NCBI GenBank assembly: GCA_023247285.1
Contig: JAHFGU010000048.1
Location: 1-9,410 of the forward strand
Length of the DNA stretch: 9,410 bases
DNA from: Candidatus Omnitrophota bacterium
GTDB taxonomy: Bacteria > Omnitrophota > Koll11 > Aquiviventales > Aquiviventaceae
Direction of reading: 5' to 3'
Part shown: in pieces, positions 1 to 5,027 of the stretch
Numbering within the stretch: position 1 is the first letter of the stretch
Layout: each line of letters begins with the position of its first letter
Notes under the pieces: model-generated
The model's input: only the letters and a program-made list of their open reading frames with translations
Told to the model about the DNA's origin: nothing
Databases searched by the model: none
Made by a program: the position numbers and the translations under genes

Positions 1-1
1 C

Positions 2-343
2 GCCAGCGTGGTGGTGGAAGAGCGGCTCGATGAGTTCGGTCACGTCCGCCTGGGCGGGATCGGCCAGCTCGTGGGCAACCTCATCGAGCAGAAGACCGGC
101 TATGAGACCCGTGTGACGGTGCTCGGCCACCTCCAGCGCGGCGGCAGCCCCACCGCGTTCGACCGCATCTTGGGCAGCCGGTTCGGCGTCAAGGCGGTGG
201 AGCTGATTCTGGAGGGGCGGTTCGGGCGGATGGTCAGCCTGCAAGGAAACAAGATCGTGGACGTGCCCATCGAACAGGCCACCGGCGCGCTCAAGACCGT
301 TGACATGGATCTCTATGGCCTCGCGAAAATCTTCTTCGGCTAA
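2..343 (+). CDS. pfkA: 6-phosphofructokinase, C-terminal part (5' truncated by window edge)
   Basis: Glycolytic enzyme that phosphorylates fructose 6-phosphate to fructose 1,6-bisphosphate in the cytoplasm. Only the last 113 or so residues are present, and the reading frame is open from base 2, so the true start lies to the left. The visible signature is VTVLGHLQRGGSPTAFDR, the substrate-binding segment conserved in group I phosphofructokinases (its His and Arg contact the sugar phosphate), followed by the typical tail with SRFGVKAVELILEG and a closing DMDLYGLAKIFFG. The C-terminal part closely resembles bacterial PfkA proteins; whether ATP or pyrophosphate is the donor cannot be told, since the N-terminal nucleotide-binding part is missing. 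The next gene, gmhA, starts inside its 3' end. Some phosphofructokinases also use sedoheptulose 7-phosphate, the GmhA substrate, but nothing here proves that. Confidence 0.93.
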   Translation, partial: ASVVVEERLDEFGHVRLGGIGQLVGNLIEQKTGYETRVTVLGHLQRGGSPTAFDRILGSRFGVKAVELILEGRFGRMVSLQGNKIVDVPIEQATGALKTVDMDLYGLAKIFFG

Positions 344-956
344 CACCGCCTGGCAGGCCGCCGCCATCCGGGAAGGGCTGCGAGAGGCTGCGCGGCTCCA
401 CCGCGAGCTGCCGGACGAGCAGGTGGCGCGCATCGCGCGCGCCGCAGGCCTGATGACCGCGGCCCTGAAGGCCGGGCGGAAGATCATCTGGTTCGGGAAT
501 GGCGGATCGGCCACGCAGAGCCAGCACATGGCCGCGGAGTTCGTGGGCCGGTTCAAGGCGGAGCGGCGCTCCCTGGCGTCGATGTCCCTGACGGAAAACA
601 TGGCGAGCGTCACCGCGATCGGCAACGACTACGCCTACGCGCAGATTTTCGCGCGCCAGCTGGAGGGGCTGGCCCAACGCGGGGACGTGGCCATCGGGCT
701 GTCCACCTCGGGCAATTCACCCAATGTGCTGCTGGGCGTGCGCCAAGCGCAGGCGATGGGCCTGGCCACCATCGGGCTGACCGGCGGACGCGGCGGCCAG
801 CTGGCCGTGCTCTGCGATGTCTGCGTCTGCGTGCCGACCCCGGTGACCGCCCGCATCCAGGAAGTCCACCTCACCATCGGGCATCTGCTGTGCGCGCTCG
901 TGGAAGAGGCGCTGCTTGCGCCGTCCCGACGCGTCCGCGTCCGCGCGATGCGCTAA
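315..956 (+). CDS. gmhA: D-sedoheptulose-7-phosphate isomerase (phosphoheptose isomerase, SIS domain)
   Basis: Converts sedoheptulose 7-phosphate to D-glycero-D-manno-heptose 7-phosphate, the first step towards ADP-heptose for lipopolysaccharide inner core. The protein is a single SIS domain of 213 residues, close to the usual 190-200. GNGGS (residues 61-65) begins the phosphate-binding loop. H71 and E75 in QHMAAEF match the His/Glu active-site pair of E. coli GmhA, STSGNSPNV is the second phosphate loop, and H185 in RIQEVH matches the other catalytic histidine. The start is uncertain: ATG 315 is chosen (29-base overlap with pfkA), with TTG 300 possible; neither has a clear ribosome binding site, so translation may be coupled to pfkA. 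The first ten or so residues are not conserved in the family. The stop is followed two bases later by the rfaE2 start. Confidence 0.93.
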   Translation: MASRKSSSANTAWQAAAIREGLREAARLHRELPDEQVARIARAAGLMTAALKAGRKIIWFGNGGSATQSQHMAAEFVGRFKAERRSLASMSLTENMASVTAIGNDYAYAQIFARQLEGLAQRGDVAIGLSTSGNSPNVLLGVRQAQAMGLATIGLTGGRGGQLAVLCDVCVCVPTPVTARIQEVHLTIGHLLCALVEEALLAPSRRVRVRAMR

Positions 957-958
957 GC

Positions 959-1444
959 ATGCGCGCGCGGGCGAAAATCCTGGGGTTGCCGGCGCTGCTG
1001 AAGGCGCTGCGCCGAGTCCGGATGGGCCGCCGTCTCGTGTTCACCAACGGGTGCTTCGACCTCCTCCACGCGGGGCATGTCCAGCTGTTGGAACGCGCGA
1101 AAGCGCATGGCGGGCTGCTGGTGGTGGGCCTCAATAGCGACCGCTCGGTCCGCCGGCTCAAAGGCCCTGCGCGGCCCATCGTCGGGGAGCAGGATCGCGC
1201 CCTGGTGCTCGCCGGCTTGAGCAGCGTGGACTATGTCACGATTTTCGATGCGCCCACTCCGGCGCGGCTCATCGCGCGTCTCCAGCCCGATGTCCTGGTC
1301 AAGGGAGCGGACTGGGGCAGCGGAGAGATTGTCGGCCGTGGCACGGTGGAGCGGCGCGGGGGGGTCGTCGTGCGGCTGCCGCTCGTCAAAGGCCGATCCA
1401 CGTCCAACCTGGTCGAACGCGTTGCGCGCGCCGGCCGGGGCTGA
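959..1444 (+). CDS. rfaE2: D-glycero-beta-D-manno-heptose 1-phosphate adenylyltransferase (stand-alone HldE C-domain)
   Basis: Nucleotidyltransferase that activates heptose 1-phosphate with a nucleotide (ADP-heptose in the LPS route). The protein has 161 residues and is a cytidylyltransferase-like Rossmann domain: FTNGCFDLLHAGH (28-40) with the nucleotide-binding HAGH signature at 37-40, then GLNSDRSVRRLKGPARP, KGADW, and a C-terminal GRSTSNLVERV. This matches the C-terminal half of E. coli HldE; the ribokinase-like kinase half is absent, so a separate heptose 7-phosphate kinase (hldA/rfaE1), a GmhB phosphatase and an HldD epimerase would be needed elsewhere. ATG 959 is chosen because it follows the gmhA stop by two bases and puts the catalytic motif at the usual distance from the N-terminus. 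A longer frame inside gmhA exists but is Arg-rich and unlike the family. A seven-G run near 1358 does not break the frame. Confidence 0.93.
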   Translation: MRARAKILGLPALLKALRRVRMGRRLVFTNGCFDLLHAGHVQLLERAKAHGGLLVVGLNSDRSVRRLKGPARPIVGEQDRALVLAGLSSVDYVTIFDAPTPARLIARLQPDVLVKGADWGSGEIVGRGTVERRGGVVVRLPLVKGRSTSNLVERVARAGRG

Positions 1445-1449
1445 CACCC

Positions 1450-1923
1450 ATGCGGCGGCGTGCGCGGCAACGCCATGCGATCCTTCGGCTCGTGGACGCC
1501 AATGCGAACCGGGCGTTGGAGGGCGTGCGGGTGTGCGAAGAAATCGTGCGGTTCCAGCTCGATGCCGCCTTCCTCTTCAAGCGTGCCCGTGCGTTGCGCC
1601 ACGCCATCGCCGTCGCTGTCAGGCGCCTCCCGGCCTCTCCCGCGGAGCTGGTCTACGCGCGCGGCAGCCGGCAGGATGTGGGGCGGCGCGCCCGGAGCGG
1701 CCGGATCGCGTCGCTCGAACAAGCGCTGCTGATCAACGCGCAGCGCGCCAAAGAAGCGCTGCGGACGCTGGAGGAATGCAGCCGCATCCTTGCGCCAGGC
1801 CAAGCCGCGGCCTTTCAGCGCGCGCGCTTCCGCCTCTATGACCTCGAGCGGGACACGCTGCTGCGCGTGGCGGCTCTACGTCATCGTGGACCCGGCGGCC
1901 GCCGGCGGCCGGGACCTCGCTGA
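1450..1923 (+). CDS. thiD2: ThiD2-type hydroxymethylpyrimidine-phosphate kinase (possibly the N-terminal half of a split ThiD2-ThiE fusion)
   Basis: ThiD2 proteins are small (about 130 residues), unrelated to canonical ThiD, and phosphorylate HMP-phosphate to HMP-diphosphate but not free HMP; they are often fused to the N-terminus of ThiE. Family features seen: ILRLVDANANRALEGVRVCEE (11-31), RQDVG (74-78), NAQRAKEALRTLEE (96-109) and RFRLYDLE (126-133). The product, HMP-diphosphate, is a substrate of ThiE, encoded next. The gene lies five bases after rfaE2. The recognisable domain stops near residue 139; the last 18 residues are rich in Arg, Gly and Pro, look like out-of-frame reading, and coincide with the point where ThiE homology begins in the next frame. 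Either thiD2 and thiE are separate genes with an 86-base overlap, or one fused gene carries a one-base shift near 1867. The identification rests on motif memory, not a search. Confidence 0.82.
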   Translation: MRRRARQRHAILRLVDANANRALEGVRVCEEIVRFQLDAAFLFKRARALRHAIAVAVRRLPASPAELVYARGSRQDVGRRARSGRIASLEQALLINAQRAKEALRTLEECSRILAPGQAAAFQRARFRLYDLERDTLLRVAALRHRGPGGRRRPGPR

Positions 1924-2491
1924 GCTGGCCGCCGCCGCGATCCGCGGCGGGGCGGACGCGCTCCAGCTGCGCGACAAACGCGCAACGGGCCGCGCGCTGC
2001 TGGCGGAGGCGACGCGACTGCTGCGGATCACCGGGCCGGCCGGCGTCCCGCTGATCATCAATGACCGCGCCGATGTGGCGGCTGCGGCCGGCGCCGGCGG
2101 GGTGCACCTGGGGCAGGCGGACCTCCCGGCCGCGGATGCGCGCCGCCTCCTGGGGCCGGCGGCGATCATCGGACAGTCCACGCACAGCCGCGCGCAGGCG
2201 CAGGCTGCCATGCAGGAGCCGGTGGACTACATCGGCCTGGGTCCGCTCTTTGCGACCCCGACCAAGCCGGACTCTGGCGCGATCGGGCTGGAGTTGATCG
2301 GCCCGGTCGTCCGCGAGGCGCGATGCGCCGTGGTCTGCATCGGCGGGATCGACGCCGGCACGCTGGAGCCGGTGCTTGCCGCCGGGGCGTCCTGCGTCGC
2401 GGTCGTGCGCGCGGTCTGCGCCGCGCCCGACCCCGAAGCCGCCGCCCGCGCGCTGAAGCAGCGCCTCACACAATTTGTCCCTGCGCACTGA
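1838..2491 (+). CDS. thiE: Thiamin-phosphate synthase (TMP pyrophosphorylase)
   Basis: Joins HMP-diphosphate and thiazole phosphate (HET-P) to make thiamin monophosphate. A TIM-barrel ThiE is visible from RLYVIVD (residue 12 on) to the end: GADALQLRDK (pyrophosphate-binding Gln/Arg/Lys), LIINDRADVA, GVHLGQADLP, IGQSTHS, DYIGLGPLFATPTK and CIGGID followed by GASCVAVV. The stop is at 2489-2491. The start is doubtful. ATG 1838 is the nearest in-frame start to the domain, yet it has no Shine-Dalgarno sequence and its first ten residues (MTSSGTRCCA) do not resemble ThiE. In fused proteins the ThiD2 tail (LYDLE...LLR) leads directly into this barrel, and that tail is encoded here in the preceding frame. 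Deleting one base near 1867 would give a continuous protein of 346 residues starting at 1450. Promoter-like bases for the downstream RNA region begin inside the 3' end of this gene. Confidence 0.9.
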   Translation: MTSSGTRCCAWRLYVIVDPAAAGGRDLAELAAAAIRGGADALQLRDKRATGRALLAEATRLLRITGPAGVPLIINDRADVAAAAGAGGVHLGQADLPAADARRLLGPAAIIGQSTHSRAQAQAAMQEPVDYIGLGPLFATPTKPDSGAIGLELIGPVVREARCAVVCIGGIDAGTLEPVLAAGASCVAVVRAVCAAPDPEAAARALKQRLTQFVPAH

Positions 2492-2507
2492 CACGCCGGT
2501 TTATAAT
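2475..2507 (+). promoter_or_regulatory. Candidate sigma-70-type promoter for the RNA/tRNA region
   Basis: A perfect TATAAT at 2502-2507, within TTTATAATG, stands out in this GC-rich sequence and lies 10 bases after the thiE stop. The best -35 match is TTGTCC at 2475-2480, but the spacer is 21 bases, longer than the usual 16-18, so either the -35 is weak or another factor helps. Transcription would start around 2512-2516, just where a long-range pairing begins. It would produce the structured RNA at 2511-2665 and/or tRNA-Gly. Confidence 0.5.
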
Positions 2508-2518
2508 GTCTGCCCATA

Positions 2519-2542
2519 GCGCGAGAGCGGAAGCTCGAGCGC
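2519..2542 (+). repeat. Hairpin with GGAA loop and tandem GA mismatch
   Basis: GCGC at 2519-2522 pairs with GCGC at 2539-2542 and GAGC at 2525-2528 with GCTC at 2533-2536. Between the two stems GA (2523-2524) faces GA (2537-2538), the arrangement that forms tandem sheared G-A pairs in RNA. The loop is GGAA closed by C-G, a GNRA-class tetraloop. Confidence 0.5.
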
Positions 2543-2586
2543 ACGGTGCGGTTGACTGGCCGCAGCGTTCGGAAGGGGGAGACCAG

Positions 2587-2611
2587 CCCTCGCGCGGAGA
2601 TCTCGCGAGGG
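2587..2611 (+). repeat. Inverted repeat, eight-pair stem
   Basis: CCCTCGCG (2587-2594) and CGCGAGGG (2604-2611) are exact reverse complements separated by nine bases that contain AGATCT. It forms the middle hairpin of the candidate RNA. Confidence 0.6.
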
Positions 2612-2613
2612 CG

Positions 2614-2646
2614 ATAGGAGGGGGAAACCCGGTTTCCCCCTCCTAT
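2614..2646 (+). repeat. Perfect 16-base inverted repeat (strong hairpin)
   Basis: The 33 bases read the same on both strands apart from one central base. The left arm starts ATAGGAGGGGGAAA, the right arm ends TTTCCCCCTCCTAT, and a realistic RNA hairpin has 14 pairs and a CCCGG loop. It is the strongest hairpin in the window. A T-run lies 15 bases beyond (2661-2665), too far for a standard intrinsic terminator. The outer ATAGG/CCTAT pairs can be replaced by pairing of CCTAT with a second ATAGG at 2668-2672, or of CTATGG with CCATAG at 2514-2519. Confidence 0.75.
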
Positions 2647-2678
2647 GGAGCACCCCTAGCTTTTTCGATAGGTGCAAC

Positions 2679-2750
2679 GCGGGCGTAGTTCAGCGGTAGA
2701 ACGTCAGCTTCCCAAGCTGGATGTCGTGGGTTCGACTCCCATCGCCCGCT
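2679..2750 (+). tRNA. tRNA-Gly, anticodon CCC
   Basis: A complete cloverleaf can be drawn. The acceptor stem is 2679-2685 (GCGGGCG) with 2743-2749 (CGCCCGC), seven perfect pairs. The D arm is GTTC/GAAC (2688-2691, 2699-2702) with loop AGCGGTA. The anticodon arm is TCAGC/GCTGG (2704-2708, 2716-2720) with loop TTCCCAA, placing anticodon CCC at 2711-2713. The variable loop is ATGTC and the T arm is GTGGG/CCCAT around TTCGACT (2726-2742). Position 73 is U (2750), as in bacterial glycine tRNAs. The CCA end is not encoded, so it must be added by nucleotidyltransferase. It decodes GGG, a common glycine codon in such GC-rich genes. Confidence 0.97.
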
Positions 2751-2757
2751 CTTTTTT
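2751..2757 (+). terminator. T-run directly after tRNA-Gly, probable termination site
   Basis: Six Ts at 2752-2757 start two bases after the tRNA discriminator. The GC-rich acceptor/T-arm structure followed at once by Ts could act as a simple terminator, but there is no separate hairpin, so this is an inference. Confidence 0.4.
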
Positions 2758-2760
2758 CTC

Positions 2761-2790
2761 ATGACGCATTGTTGAAATCCTTGACGTCAT
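2761..2790 (+). promoter_or_regulatory. Inverted repeat and TGACGTCA palindrome upstream of the nlpD-like gene
   Basis: ATGACG (2761-2766) and CGTCAT (2785-2790) form an inverted repeat 18 bases apart, and the right half lies in the perfect palindrome TGACGTCA (2782-2789). The position, 20-50 bases before the start at 2810 and after the tRNA T-run, suits an operator or promoter region for the following gene cluster. TTGAAA at 2772 and TTGACG at 2781 look like -35 boxes, but I find no convincing -10 at proper spacing. Confidence 0.25.
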
Positions 2791-2809
2791 TATTCCACAT
2801 CCCTCGCGC

Positions 2810-3406
2810 ATGCGGATAGTCGTGCTGGCTATCGGGCTCCTGCTCGCCGCCGGCTGCGAAACGCTTCCTGAGGTCGGCCCGCCGGCGGTGCAGGCCCTCC
2901 CCGCGTTGCAAGGCTCCTACCACACGGTGCGCAAGGGCGAGACCCTCTGGCGGATCGCCCAATCCTACGGACTGGATCCGCGGGCGCTGGCGGCGGTCAA
3001 CCGGCTGCCGAGCACGAGCCGGGTCGCCGAAGGCCAGCGGCTGTTCATCCCGCTGCCAAAAGAATCGGCCCGCTTCCTCTGGCCGGTGCGCGGCACCATC
3101 CGGGGCGCGAGTGCCTCACACGGCATCGACATCGCCGCCGTGCCGGGCAGCCTCGTCCGGGCTTCAAAGCGGGGCCGCGTGGCCGTGGCCACGCACCGGC
3201 TCGCCGGCTGGGGAAAGACTGTCGTGCTCGATCATCTGGATGGGTTCGTGACCGTCTATGCCGGGCTAGAGCAAATCCTGGTAGCGCCCGGCGCTGAGCT
3301 GCGGCAGGGCATTCCCCTCGGCAGCATCGGAGCGCGCGCCCTGCATTTTGAAATCCGGTATGGCGAGCTGCCGAAAAACGCGCTGGCGCTCCTGCCGAGC
3401 AATTGA
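2810..3406 (+). CDS. NlpD-like lipoprotein: LysM plus degenerate LytM (M23) domain, probable amidase activator
   Basis: The product is a 198-residue lipoprotein. Signal peptide MRIVVLAIGLLLAAGC carries a clear lipobox (LAAGC) with the lipidated Cys at 16; Glu at +2 gives no inner-membrane retention signal by the E. coli rule. LysM, which binds peptidoglycan, spans about 37-81 (YHTVRKGETLWRIA ... GQRLFIP). An M23/LytM fold follows at about 89-198. Active M23 enzymes need HxxxD, a YAH motif and HxH. Here the first His position is S103 (D107 kept), YAH reads Y150-A-G152, and HxH is A177-L-H179, with a shortened loop before it. It should therefore be non-enzymatic, like E. coli NlpD, which activates cell-separation amidases; NlpD also ends with LHFEIRY...NPL.YLP. 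It is much shorter than E. coli NlpD (379 residues). No Shine-Dalgarno is seen, but the signal peptide fixes the start. It heads the cluster and is one base from the ATPase gene. Confidence 0.88.
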   Translation: MRIVVLAIGLLLAAGCETLPEVGPPAVQALPALQGSYHTVRKGETLWRIAQSYGLDPRALAAVNRLPSTSRVAEGQRLFIPLPKESARFLWPVRGTIRGASASHGIDIAAVPGSLVRASKRGRVAVATHRLAGWGKTVVLDHLDGFVTVYAGLEQILVAPGAELRQGIPLGSIGARALHFEIRYGELPKNALALLPSN

Positions 3407-3407
3407 G

Positions 3408-5027
3408 ATGACGCCGAACCTCCGCCCGCAGCTGGCCCGCCATCTTCAGCAGCGCCTGCAGGCGTTCAGCGAAGGGTTCCGGCACAATCTCGCCCTGATC
3501 GGCCCCCCCGGCTCCGGCAAGACCTACCAGCTCCAGGGGCTCTTGCAGGAACCCCCGCCGAACCTGTTGATTGTCTCCTGCCGCCTGTACCGCGAGTCCT
3601 GCCAGAGCTTCCTGCAGCGGCTGCTCAGCACGATCTTGCTCGCCGGCCTGCCGCAGGCTTCGCCGGCGTGGGAGATCGACGAGGGCGCCGGGCGCTCGCA
3701 CCAGCCGCCGCTGGACGCGCTCCTGTCGCTGGCCGAGCGCGAGCTGCCCCGCACGGCATCCGCCGCGCGCCAGGCAGAGGGGCTGCTGCTGAAACGCGCG
3801 CACAGCGAAGCCTTCACGCGGACGCTGGATGCCATTCCCACCCTCGGGGAGGAGCGCGGCAAGCCGTGCGTCGTGATCTTCGATGAATTCCTCTATCTGG
3901 AAGACCTCGGCCTGGTGCACGCGTTCCGCGAATTGGGCAAGCGGGTCATGACGTGGCCTTCGGCGCTGTTCATCTTGACGAGCTCCTCCCCCTACCGGGC
4001 CAGGACGATTTTGCGCGAACGGCTGCAACTCCTCTTCGGGCACTTCGAGCTGATGGAGCTTGGAGCCGTCGATGACCAGGCGGCTCTCCTCTGGATCCAC
4101 CGGGACCTGAAAGGGCTGCGCGGCGTCAGCGCCTTGGCGCCATTTCTGAGCCAATGGCTGGCTCCTTCACCCCGATCCTTGAGCGCTTTCTTGACGCGCC
4201 TCAAGGAGCGCGCGGTGCTGGGCCGCCAGCCGGAGCTGACCGACGCCTTGTTCCTGGAAACCGCGTGGGATCTGATCGGCGCGCCTGACGGCATGTTGTC
4301 TCAAGGCTGCGCGGCGCGCCTTGAGGGGGCGGCCCGCGAGCGCGCGGGAAGGCGCGCGGTGGATGCGCTGATTCAGATCGCCGAGGGCGCCCGCACCGCG
4401 ATGGAGATCGGCGCCCGCATTGGCCGCGGCGGCCTCGTGGAGGCGCTGCAGCTCTTGCTCGAGCACGACCTGGCGCAGCGCAACGGCACGTGCTGGCTGC
4501 TGACCGACCCAGTGCTGCGCTGCTGGGTGTCCGCCGTCCTGTCGGCCCAGCGGGCCGGTGTGGCGGGCGGGCCTGCGGACATCCGGCAGCGGGTGGAGCG
4601 GCACCTCCGCGCCGTGTGGACGCGCTGGATGCACCAGAGCCAGCTCTCACATCCGGATGAGGTCATCCGCCTCTTCGGCCGGTTCCGCGATGAGACCGTC
4701 TCCCTGGATTCGCGGATCGGCCGGCTGCCGCGATTTGACCGCGTGACGGCCCATGAGGCGCCGGTCACCGGAACAGCGTCGTACCTGGTCGCGGATGGGC
4801 CCGGGAGGCGATGGTGCGCGGCCGTGCTGACCGGCGTACCGGATGACACCGCCATCGCCGGCTTCGACGCCTTTTGCCGCCAGCAAGCGCCCAAGCCCTC
4901 ACGGAAGGTCCTCATCATGCCCAGCGGCATGGACGAGCATACGCGCACCCTCGCGAAAGCGGCCAAGATGTGGGTCTGGGAGCCTGAGGATCTGCAGGTG
5001 CTGCGCCAGCTCTACGGGGCGCCGTGA
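3408..5027 (+). CDS. AAA+ ATPase of the archaeal-ATPase-like type, function unknown
   Basis: A cytoplasmic protein of 539 residues. The N-terminal P-loop domain (about 1-260) has Walker A GPPGSGKT at 32-39 and Walker B VVIFDE with D159/E160, then a sensor-like strand FILTSSSPYRA. A winged-helix-like segment follows around residues 310-380 (RRAVDALIQIAEG ... LLTDPVLRCWV); the 'L.DP.LR.W' ending is characteristic of archaeal-type ATPases (PF01637 group). The C-terminal part (about 400-539: FDRV, YLVADG, RRWCAAVLTG, RKVLIMPSG) resembles the restriction-endonuclease-like domain these proteins often carry, but no E-x-K catalytic motif is visible, so nuclease activity is not predicted. ATG 3408 is chosen because it follows the nlpD-like stop by one base; an upstream in-frame start at 3348 would sit inside that gene. 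The HIT gene begins immediately after its stop. The biological role is unknown; placement in a tight cluster suggests a housekeeping rather than a toxin/defence role. Confidence 0.82.
   Translation: MTPNLRPQLARHLQQRLQAFSEGFRHNLALIGPPGSGKTYQLQGLLQEPPPNLLIVSCRLYRESCQSFLQRLLSTILLAGLPQASPAWEIDEGAGRSHQPPLDALLSLAERELPRTASAARQAEGLLLKRAHSEAFTRTLDAIPTLGEERGKPCVVIFDEFLYLEDLGLVHAFRELGKRVMTWPSALFILTSSSPYRARTILRERLQLLFGHFELMELGAVDDQAALLWIHRDLKGLRGVSALAPFLSQWLAPSPRSLSAFLTRLKERAVLGRQPELTDALFLETAWDLIGAPDGMLSQGCAARLEGAARERAGRRAVDALIQIAEGARTAMEIGARIGRGGLVEALQLLLEHDLAQRNGTCWLLTDPVLRCWVSAVLSAQRAGVAGGPADIRQRVERHLRAVWTRWMHQSQLSHPDEVIRLFGRFRDETVSLDSRIGRLPRFDRVTAHEAPVTGTASYLVADGPGRRWCAAVLTGVPDDTAIAGFDAFCRQQAPKPSRKVLIMPSGMDEHTRTLAKAAKMWVWEPEDLQVLRQLYGAP

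Larger units (their letters stand above)
2511..2665 (+). ncRNA. Candidate structured small RNA, or long structured tRNA leader (unidentified)
   Basis: No known RNA family recognised. Bases 2511-2519 (TGCCCATAG) can pair with 2643-2652 (CTATGGAGCA, one bulged A at 2649) to form a nine-pair closing helix. Inside it are three hairpins: 2519-2542 (GAGC-GGAA-GCTC plus an outer GCGC pair, with GA opposite GA), 2587-2611 (eight pairs) and 2614-2646 (up to 16 pairs). The motif CGGAAG occurs at 2528-2533 and again at 2560-2565. The closing helix and the outer pairs of the last hairpin compete for CTAT. A five-T run at 2661-2665 follows but is not directly against a hairpin, so termination there is uncertain. 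A transcript from the TATAAT at 2502 would start at the closing helix. SRP, RNase P and tmRNA signatures were looked for and not found; 6S RNA cannot be judged by eye. Confidence 0.4.

Noticed and set aside
1358..1364. Run of seven Gs in rfaE2 as a frameshift site
   Set aside because: The reading frame is intact across it, and conserved family sequence continues on both sides.
1733..2494. Open frame of 253 codons on the - strand
   Set aside because: It is antisense to thiE, which has clear motifs; the antisense translation is low-complexity Arg/Gly/Ala and shows no family feature.
2551..2590. Possible SRP (4.5S) RNA, because of GTTCGGAAGGGGGAGACCAGCC-like bases around a GGAA
   Set aside because: The flanking strands do not form the conserved helix 8 with its symmetric and asymmetric loops (AGCAGCC side is missing), so the likeness stops at the GGAA.
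2661..2665. T-run as an intrinsic terminator of the structured RNA
   Set aside because: It is 15 bases from the strong hairpin and falls in the loop of another possible stem, so I do not call it as a terminator, although stalling there is possible.
2323..2688. Open frame of 121 codons on the + strand crossing the thiE end and the RNA region
   Set aside because: It is out of frame inside thiE, then runs through the TATAAT box and hairpins into the tRNA; composition is not protein-like.
3045..4154. Long open frame of 369 codons on the - strand
   Set aside because: It lies antisense to the NlpD-like and ATPase genes, its translation is Arg/Gln/Ala-rich with no motif, and such long antisense frames are expected in GC-rich coding DNA.
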